This document shows positions 1 through 4,543 of a stretch of DNA of 5,394 bases, one piece after another; positions within the stretch are counted from its first letter, which is position 1; each line of letters starts with the position of its first letter. The translations under genes were made by a program, and so were the position numbers. The notes under the pieces were generated by a model that ran no database searches, was not told the origin of the DNA, and worked only from the letters and a program-made list of their open reading frames with translations. The stretch is from assembly GCA_003517965.1 (NCBI GenBank), contig DOZO01000007.1:1-5394 (forward strand). Direction: 5' to 3'. This DNA is from Desulfobulbaceae bacterium. GTDB taxonomy: Bacteria > Desulfobacterota > Desulfobulbia > Desulfobulbales > Desulfurivibrionaceae.

Positions 1-207
1 GCCATCATGGGCACGATCGGCAAGGCGATGACCGGCCAAATCATCTGGCCTTACGCCCTGGCCCTGGTTATCGGCACCATCCCCGGCGCCCAGCTGGGAG
101 GCCGGCTGAGCAAAAAAACCAGCACTGAGCACCTGCGCCTGGCCATTGCGAGCATCATCGCAATCACCGGCCTGCGGATGTGGTATCAGATCATCACCGG
201 ACAGTGA
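1..207 (+). CDS. TauE/SafE family sulfite/anion exporter, C-terminal fragment (5' end outside window)
   Basis: The reading frame is open from the first base and ends in TGA at 205-207, so only the last 68 residues are present. They show two hydrophobic stretches, one around IWPYALALVIGTIPGAQLGG and one around LRLAIASIIAITGLRMWYQI, separated by a short basic loop (RLSKKTSTEHLR). The pattern P-G-A-Q-L-G-G-R, a polar loop, L-R then a final helix is typical of the C-terminus of TauE/SafE (DUF81) permeases. Members of this family export sulfite, sulfoacetate or related organosulfur anions across the inner membrane. The next gene begins 40 nt downstream on the same strand, which suggests co-transcription with the DsrE-like and SQR genes. 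That context favours an inorganic sulfur substrate such as sulfite, but the substrate cannot be read from the fragment. The ATG at 7 is internal, not a real start. Confidence 0.8.
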   Translation, partial: AIMGTIGKAMTGQIIWPYALALVIGTIPGAQLGGRLSKKTSTEHLRLAIASIIAITGLRMWYQIITGQ

Positions 208-247
208 AACCACGGCAACGCAAACCCATCAACAAACGGAGAGATTC

Positions 248-667
248 ATGACCACCGCGAAAAAAGCATCCATCATGATTTTTCACGACGAACTCTGCCA
301 GGTATTCAACGGTCTGATGACCGCCCTGAGCCTGGAACGGGCCGGGGCCGAGGTGACGGTCTTTTTTGGCTCGCGGGGGATCAACGCCGTGCATAAGGAC
401 AAAATTGGCCAGCTCAAATGCCTGCCCGATCAGCCGGAGGAAGAGCAGAAAAAGGTGATGGACCGCATGGAGGCCATGAACCTGCCGATGCCGGAAGATC
501 TGCTGCTCATGCTGCACATGGAGGGGGCCAGATTGCTCGCTTGCCCCTTGAATAAAGCGGTGTTCGGCTTTCAGGACGACGACTTCGTCGAAGGGGTGGT
601 ACTTGCCGACCCGGAGACCTATTACGCCGAAACCGTCATCCCGGCGGACATGAACCTGGTCTTTTGA
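248..667 (+). CDS. DsrE2-like (DsrE/DsrF/DrsH-like family) sulfur-carrier protein
   Basis: This encodes 139 residues, a usual size for the soluble DsrE2-like family. The start at 248 is preferred over an earlier in-frame ATG at 146 because GGAGAG lies at 238-243, 4 nt upstream, and the earlier start would run into the TauE/SafE gene. The N-terminal beta strand (SIMIFHDELCQVFNGLMTA), the strand E35-VTVFFGSRGIN, a helical middle (residues 62-93) and the segment L97-A-C99-P-L-N-K-A-V-F-G followed by E115-G-V-V match the DsrE-type alpha/beta fold. C99 sits where DsrE2 proteins carry their conserved cysteine. C17 and C58 are additional. Known DsrE-family proteins bind or relay persulfide sulfur in the cytoplasm, so a role beside SQR in receiving sulfane sulfur is plausible but inferred. 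No transmembrane anchor or signal peptide is visible. The gene is probably in an operon with the flanking exporter and sqr. Confidence 0.8.
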   Translation: MTTAKKASIMIFHDELCQVFNGLMTALSLERAGAEVTVFFGSRGINAVHKDKIGQLKCLPDQPEEEQKKVMDRMEAMNLPMPEDLLLMLHMEGARLLACPLNKAVFGFQDDDFVEGVVLADPETYYAETVIPADMNLVF

Positions 668-680
668 TGAGGAACCAATC

Positions 681-1868
681 ATGGTGAAAATCGTTGTGTT
701 GGGTGGTTCCTTTGGTGGGCTGACCGCGGCTTTTGAGCTAAAAAGACTGCTGGGCCGCAAGGCCGAGGTCACGGTGGTCAGCGCCGAGGACCGTTTTGTC
801 TTTTTGCCGTCGCTGCCCTGGCTGATCATGGGCTGGCGCAAACCCGCGGACATCACCCTTAAGATGGCCGAGATTCTCAGGCCCAAGGGGATCACCTTTG
901 TTCATGCCGAAGCCCTGGAGGTGCAGCCGGAGTCAGGCCGGGTGCGGACTGCGGCCGGGGAGCTCAGCTATGATTATCTCGTCGTCTCAACCGGCCCCCA
1001 GCTTGCCTTTGCTGAAATTCCCGGCCTGGGTCCGGACACGGGCTACACCGACTGCACCTTCACCCTCGAGCATGCGGTGCGGACCGGCCAGACCTGGAAA
1101 TCGATTATTGAGACCCCCGGCCCGGTGGTGGTCGGTTCGGCCCAGATGGTGAGTTGCTTCGGCCCGTCCTACGAGTTGGCCTTTGAAATGGATGCCGAGT
1201 TGCGGCGGCTCAAGATGCGGCACAAGGTGCCGATTCTTTATCTCACCTCCGAGCCCTATCTGGGGCACATGGGGGTGGGGGGCTTAGGCAATTCCAAACG
1301 GTTCATGGAAGACGAGTTCGCCAAAAGAGATATCAAGGCCATCACCAGCCAGGCCATCGACGAGGTGGCGCCGGGGGAAATCCGGCTGAAGGACGGGACA
1401 AAAATCCCCTTCAAAATGGCGATGCTCGCCCCGCCCTTCAAGGGCGTGCCGGCCGTGGCGCCGCTCGGTAATCCCCGCGGCTTTGTCCCGGTTGACCAGC
1501 ATTACCGCCACACCAGATACCAGAATATCTTCGTCATCGGCGTGGCAATGGCCATTGCCACGCCGGAGCCGACCCCGGTTCCGGTAGGTGTTCCCAAGAC
1601 CGGCTCGATGACGGTGAAGATGGCCAAGGTCGCCGCCGCCACCATTTTTGCCGAAGTAGAGGGTGCGCCGCTCCCCGGCCCGGAAGAGCTGGCGGTGATC
1701 TGCCTCATGGACATGGGCAACACCGCTGCTCTGATGAAGGCCTTTCCGGTTTTACCCCCCCGGCAGGAGTCCTACACCCGCAAAGGGGTCTGGGCCAAGT
1801 GGCTTAAGCTCTCCTTTGAGAGTTATTTTCTCTTCAAGATGAAGCATGGCTTAAGCCAGTTGCCGTAA
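681..1868 (+). CDS. sqr: Sulfide:quinone oxidoreductase (SQR), FAD-dependent
   Basis: SQR oxidises sulfide to sulfane sulfur or polysulfide and passes two electrons through FAD to the membrane quinone pool. The 395-residue product opens with the FAD Rossmann strand VVLGGSFGGL (residues 5-14; the second glycine of GxGxxG is S10). The SQR-like FLPSLPW follows at 41-47 and the FAD motif STGP at 103-106. The three cysteines expected of a true SQR are all present: C125 (YTDCTF..EHA), C159 (MVSCFGPSYE) and C341 (VICLMDMGNT). Residues 282-308, NIFVIGVAMAIATPEPTPVPVGVPKTG in shorthand, match the FAD/quinone-site block of SQRs. The tail (371-390: WAKW..SFESYFLFKMKHG) resembles the amphipathic membrane-binding C-terminus. 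GAGG at 669-672, 8 nt before the ATG, supports the start. The gene follows the DsrE-like gene by 13 nt. A related NADH dehydrogenase or flavocytochrome c subunit is less likely given the three cysteines. The SQR subtype needs a tree. Confidence 0.9.
   Translation: MVKIVVLGGSFGGLTAAFELKRLLGRKAEVTVVSAEDRFVFLPSLPWLIMGWRKPADITLKMAEILRPKGITFVHAEALEVQPESGRVRTAAGELSYDYLVVSTGPQLAFAEIPGLGPDTGYTDCTFTLEHAVRTGQTWKSIIETPGPVVVGSAQMVSCFGPSYELAFEMDAELRRLKMRHKVPILYLTSEPYLGHMGVGGLGNSKRFMEDEFAKRDIKAITSQAIDEVAPGEIRLKDGTKIPFKMAMLAPPFKGVPAVAPLGNPRGFVPVDQHYRHTRYQNIFVIGVAMAIATPEPTPVPVGVPKTGSMTVKMAKVAAATIFAEVEGAPLPGPEELAVICLMDMGNTAALMKAFPVLPPRQESYTRKGVWAKWLKLSFESYFLFKMKHGLSQLP
1538..1565. repeat. 28-bp perfect palindrome inside sqr
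   Basis: The half-site CGGCGTGGCAATGG (1538-1551) is followed directly by its exact reverse complement (1552-1565), with the axis between 1551 and 1552. The match stops at 1537/1566 (T opposite G). It encodes the conserved SQR residues G287 to P295, so the protein constrains part of it. As RNA it can form a hairpin with about 12 bp of stem. No function can be assigned. Confidence 0.9.
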
Positions 1869-1886
1869 TCTTGGCGGCAACGCCGC
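1859..1886 (+). terminator. Hairpin(s) overlapping the sqr stop codon, possible weak terminator
   Basis: GTTGCCG (1859-1865) pairs exactly with CGGCAAC (1875-1881), leaving a 9-nt loop that contains the TAA stop. A competing smaller hairpin pairs GCGGC (1874-1878) with GCCGC (1882-1886) around AAC. Neither is followed at once by a T run; a T-rich stretch (TTTATTTTTTAT) appears only at 1913-1924. It is therefore not a canonical intrinsic terminator, although its position at the end of an apparent operon is suggestive. Confidence 0.3.
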
Positions 1887-1925
1887 GTAAAGAATCCCTC
1901 GATAGCGCTGTCTTTATTTTTTATC

Positions 1926-1956
1926 TTGACATTCAATGGCGGATAACGTCTAAGAT
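1926..1956 (+). promoter_or_regulatory. Candidate sigma70-type promoter for the second gene group
   Basis: A perfect TTGACA (1926-1931) is followed after 19 nt by TAAGAT (1951-1956), which matches four of six bases of the TATAAT consensus. The spacing is longer than the usual 17 nt, so this may be a weak or activator-dependent promoter. It lies about 100 nt upstream of the ATG at 2056, in the only sizeable gap of the window, whose AT content is clearly higher than that of the genes around it. Nothing else in the gap 1869-2055 looks coding. Confidence 0.4.
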
Positions 1957-1957
1957 A

Positions 1958-1973
1958 CATATAAACATATAAA
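1958..1973. repeat. Two tandem copies of an 8-bp AT-rich unit (CATATAAA)
   Basis: CATATAAA occurs at 1958-1965 and again at 1966-1973, followed by another C. It starts just after the candidate -10 element, so it would fall in the transcription start region. Each copy contains TATAAA, which could itself act as an alternative -10 box, but neither copy has a good -35 at standard spacing. It may be a small regulatory site or simple AT-rich sequence. Confidence 0.5.
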
Positions 1974-2055
1974 CAACTTTTTATTTATCTCGTGTCTGCT
2001 TTATCAGGCAGGGAGAAGAATCCAATCGCTAACCTGTTAAGAAGGGAGTCAGGTA

Positions 2056-2454
2056 ATGGGAAGAACCAGAATCATCCATGCGGTGCTGTTATTTTTTTTG
2101 CTTGTTCCGGCAATGGGTTTTGCCGCGCGGCAGCCTGACGCAGAGGAACTGAGCCGGTTGATCCAAAAGATCAGCGAACGACAGTCCAAGGACCTGAAAA
2201 CCTTCGAAAAGAAGAGCAAGGCCTATTTCTTTGAAGAGCAGAAGCCGGAAACGATCAGCAAAGTGATCCTTCAGGTTCCGCCGGGCGAGGCGGTCACCGT
2301 ATTCGTCCTCTCCAAGCTGTCAGGGAAGCCGACCCAGGAGATTATCGCGATGAATAAAGCGGGCAAGTCCTGGCCGAAAATCGCCCAGGAGACCGGCGTG
2401 AAGCTCAAGGATTTAGTGAAAGATGTGAAGGATTTCAGACTTGGCATCGGCTGA
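2056..2454 (+). CDS. Small exported protein of unknown function
   Basis: The 132-residue product begins with a clear Sec-type signal peptide: a basic start (MGRTR), a hydrophobic core at 6-19 and probable cleavage after A23 or A24 (GFA-AR). The mature part, about 109 residues, contains no cysteine. Residues 28-62 form a charged, probably helical stretch (EELSRLIQKISERQSKDL). Residues 76-127 carry a more distinctive block: P-G-E-A-V-T-V-F-V-L-S-K-L-S-G-K-P, then I-I-A-M-N-K-A-G-K-S-W-P-K-I-A, then G-V-K-L-K-D-L. From memory this resembles a short helical domain in exported proteins of Geobacter- and Desulfobulbus-like bacteria, but I cannot name a family or function. GGGAG at 2044-2048, 7 nt before the ATG, supports the start. 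It heads the second gene group, 80 nt before the exported rhodanese, so a periplasmic role linked to that protein is possible. Confidence 0.8.
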   Translation: MGRTRIIHAVLLFFLLVPAMGFAARQPDAEELSRLIQKISERQSKDLKTFEKKSKAYFFEEQKPETISKVILQVPPGEAVTVFVLSKLSGKPTQEIIAMNKAGKSWPKIAQETGVKLKDLVKDVKDFRLGIG

Positions 2455-2534
2455 GAATAACATCCTTCGGGGCGTGTCCCTGAAATGAGCAAAAATGGCA
2501 GGAAAAAAATAAATCCCTAACAAGGAACAAGGAA

Positions 2535-3101
2535 ATGCAAAAAACCATAGTGAGCGTATTCATAATAATTGTTGCTCTGTTTCTGGCCGCCCCGGTCTTA
2601 GCCCAGGACGATATGGCAAAGAAGCTGAACGATGAATTGAGCAAGGGGCCGGAAGAAGGCCACTGGTGGGTGAGCGCGGAAGAACTGAGCATGTGGCTTA
2701 AAACCGGGAAGACCGATTTCATGGTCCTCGACGTGCGTCCCAGCGAAACAGCCTTCAAGAAAGGGCATATCCCCGGCGCCATCTTCATGCCCTATCACAA
2801 GGTACTGGCGCCGGAGAATCTGGCAAAGCTGCCGAAAGACAAAAAAATCGTTCTGGTCTGCAATACCGGTCAACTCCAAAGCCTCCCCGTGCTGGGGCTG
2901 CGGGTTCTCGGCTATGACGCGGCCACCCTCAGCCTCGGTTATATCGCCTGGCAAAAAGATTCCTTCGGGTCGCAGCAGGTAAAGTCTGTCTCTGAAAAGG
3001 CGGCGAAGAAGAATTACCCGATGCAATCGGCAGCCATCGAAAAGACGGCAAAAATGAATTCCCCGATCCAATCGGAATCCCTCAGCTGCAAGGAGGACTG
3101 A
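2535..3101 (+). CDS. Exported single-domain rhodanese (sulfurtransferase)
   Basis: Rhodaneses move sulfane sulfur from donors such as thiosulfate or polysulfide to acceptors through a cysteine persulfide. The 188-residue product starts with a signal peptide (hydrophobic 4-19, probable cleavage VLA-Q after A23), so it should act outside the cytoplasmic membrane. The rhodanese domain spans about 43-145: MVLDVRPSETAFKKGHIPGA at 63-82 is the CH2A/B signature and the active loop is C109-N-T-G-Q-L-Q. C109 is the catalytic candidate; the arginine often found later in this loop is absent. After the domain, residues 154-183 are two diverged copies of a 15-residue unit ending in P-[MI]-Q-S, and C185 lies three residues from the end. 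AAGGAA at 2522-2527 precedes the ATG by 7 nt. The stop lies 3 nt before the YeeE gene, whose ribosome-binding site is inside this gene, pointing to coupled expression and a shared sulfur substrate. Confidence 0.88.
   Translation: MQKTIVSVFIIIVALFLAAPVLAQDDMAKKLNDELSKGPEEGHWWVSAEELSMWLKTGKTDFMVLDVRPSETAFKKGHIPGAIFMPYHKVLAPENLAKLPKDKKIVLVCNTGQLQSLPVLGLRVLGYDAATLSLGYIAWQKDSFGSQQVKSVSEKAAKKNYPMQSAAIEKTAKMNSPIQSESLSCKED
2994..3083 (+). repeat. Diverged 45-bp tandem duplication at the 3' end of the rhodanese gene
   Basis: Positions 2994-3038 and 3039-3083 align without gaps and differ at 9 of 45 bases, by my count about 80% identity. The encoded units begin EKAAKKNYPMQS and EKTAKMNSPIQS and share 8 of 15 residues. 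The duplication is in frame and lies outside the rhodanese fold, so it lengthens a lysine-rich tail. Confidence 0.85.
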
Positions 3102-3104
3102 CCA

Positions 3105-4529
3105 ATGCCTTCTATCCTTAAACGGCCTTGGTCCTTCGTTTGGGGCGGGTTCCTGGTGGGGCTCGCCGAGGTGCTCTACTTCCTTAATTACGAGACCCCC
3201 ATCCCGGTTACCACGGGACTGGCAAAGATGTTCGGCACCCTTGAAGCGAATATTACCCATACCGATTTTATCACCAGAACCTATAGCGCCGATATCCATT
3301 GGGTCTTGATCGGCCTGATCGCGGGCGGCGCTCTGGTAACCCTCATTGAGAGCGAACGCCGGAGCTGGGTAAAGTATCCGCCCAGGGTGGCGGCCTTTGC
3401 CTTTGTCGGCGCGATGATCTTCGGCTTCGGCACGAGGCTTGCCCAGGGCTGCACCGCATGGCATTACCTGGGCGGCATCCCGGCGATGAGTCTTACCTCT
3501 ATTGTGGTGGCGATCGTAAGCATCCCCTTTGCGTATCTTGCTTTTCTGCTCATGGCCAAGCTCAAGGCGGGCGGGTTCATGAAACATCATGAGGTGAAAG
3601 CAACGGTTCAGAAATGCGTTGAGCTTGAATACCTGACCGAGACCTTGGCCTATGACCCGGACTACAAGCCGCACAAAGACCCTCTCCGGCTCGGGCTTAC
3701 CGCCTTCTTTCTCCTGCTCATCGCCTCGGCCGGATGGACTGCGCTTCAAGGGTCGTCGCCGAACAGCATCGGCGGACTGGCGTGGACTGAGATCCTGTTG
3801 AAGGCCATGATCGGTTTTCTTGTCGGCCTCGGCATCGCCAAATCAGGATTCGGGACCGAGTGCGCGGTCATGTCGCCCAAGTCGCTGCTGATGAAACCGA
3901 AGCATTTTGAGGCCTTGAAAGTCGCGAAGATCACCCAGACCATGTTTACGGGCATGATGCCTTTTGCCGGTCTCCTGGTGGCGATCCTAATGTTCAATCT
4001 GACGATCCTGTTCACCTGGATCGTCCTGGGCTGGGACGTGCCGGTGGTAGCGGAAGCAGGGAGGTACAAGTACGGTTTCCATCTTGGTCACCTGATCGGC
4101 GGCCCGATGCTCGGGATCGGAAGCGTTATGATGCTGGGGTGTGAGATTCGCACCTATGCCCGGCTCGGCATGGGTTATCTGACGGGTCTTGCCGCTCTCC
4201 CCGGTTTCATGCTGGGATATCTTCCCTATTCGCTCTACAAAGACCGGATCGACGAGATCTTTTTCTCGCGCGGCTTTATGAAGGAGAAGAACATGCTGGA
4301 GCTTCTGCCTGATAGCGTCTTTTTCCAGTATCCGTTCGCTCTTGCCTACACGGCTCTGCTTGTCGCCCTTCTTGTCTGGACGATCAGGAAAGGCTCCAAG
4401 ATCGCCAAGGTGAATAAAAAAGAATATGTTATGCTATCAACAGATGAAATATTCCTGAAGGGCCTTCATAATCAAGAACTGGATGAACCCAATGCGGGAG
4501 GCTCCACACAATTTCAGCCAGTACCATGA
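3105..4529 (+). CDS. YeeE/YedE family sulfur-compound transporter, long form
   Basis: Characterised YeeE/TsuA proteins take up thiosulfate, passing it along conserved cysteines inside the membrane; YedE relatives are tied to sulfur or selenium handling. This 474-residue product is strongly hydrophobic, with roughly nine or ten membrane segments (for example 12-29, 66-82, 94-113, 127-152, 196-214, 228-247, 280-308, 325-345, 352-372, 405-426). It has two related halves: G-F-G-T-R-L-A-Q-G-C116-T-A-W-H in the first and G-S-V-M-M-L-G-C346-E-I-R-T-Y-A-R in the second, both typical YeeE loops, plus G-F-G-T-E-C253-A-V-M-S-P. It is longer than the roughly 350-residue thiosulfate transporters. The extra length includes a charged loop (about 153-195, with C171) and a polar tail after about 428. 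AGGAGG (3091-3096), 8 nt before the ATG, sits within the rhodanese gene. Substrate is inferred: thiosulfate or another sulfane-sulfur compound. Confidence 0.87.
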   Translation: MPSILKRPWSFVWGGFLVGLAEVLYFLNYETPIPVTTGLAKMFGTLEANITHTDFITRTYSADIHWVLIGLIAGGALVTLIESERRSWVKYPPRVAAFAFVGAMIFGFGTRLAQGCTAWHYLGGIPAMSLTSIVVAIVSIPFAYLAFLLMAKLKAGGFMKHHEVKATVQKCVELEYLTETLAYDPDYKPHKDPLRLGLTAFFLLLIASAGWTALQGSSPNSIGGLAWTEILLKAMIGFLVGLGIAKSGFGTECAVMSPKSLLMKPKHFEALKVAKITQTMFTGMMPFAGLLVAILMFNLTILFTWIVLGWDVPVVAEAGRYKYGFHLGHLIGGPMLGIGSVMMLGCEIRTYARLGMGYLTGLAALPGFMLGYLPYSLYKDRIDEIFFSRGFMKEKNMLELLPDSVFFQYPFALAYTALLVALLVWTIRKGSKIAKVNKKEYVMLSTDEIFLKGLHNQELDEPNAGGSTQFQPVP

Positions 4530-4533
4530 TGAT

Positions 4534-4538
4534 GGAGG
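4534..4538 (+). promoter_or_regulatory. Ribosome-binding site GGAGG deciding the RND/MMPL start
   Basis: Five in-frame ATG codons (4526, 4529, 4532, 4541 and 4544) cluster at the junction with yeeE. GGAGG lies 5 nt before 4544 but only 2 nt before 4541, and it lies downstream of the first three. This favours 4544. The ATG at 4526 would overlap the yeeE stop as ATGA, but the nearest purine-rich site for it (GGGAGG, 4496-4501) is 24 nt away. Confidence 0.65.
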
Positions 4539-4543
4539 CAATG

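Noticed and set aside
194..895. A 233-codon open frame on the - strand across the DsrE-like gene and the start of sqr
   Set aside because: It is antisense to well-supported genes and has no recognisable motif or convincing ribosome-binding site.
1847..1858. A 12-bp palindrome (TGGCTTAAGCCA) near the end of sqr
   Set aside because: It is short, inside coding sequence, and could arise by chance; only the 28-bp palindrome stands out.
1901..1924. GATAGCGCTGTC followed by a T-rich stretch as an intrinsic terminator
   Set aside because: The dyad has no room for a loop unless the stem shrinks to four weak pairs, so it does not make a credible terminator hairpin by itself.
2455..2534. Search for a promoter or terminator between the small exported protein gene and the rhodanese gene
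   Set aside because: Only a weak GGG/CCC pairing and a short A-rich run were seen. The gap is compatible with simple co-transcription.
2598..3749. A 383-codon open frame on the - strand across the rhodanese and YeeE genes
   Set aside because: It is antisense to two genes with clear family motifs, its product is rich in R, G, H and E with no recognisable domain, and it looks like a codon-bias shadow.
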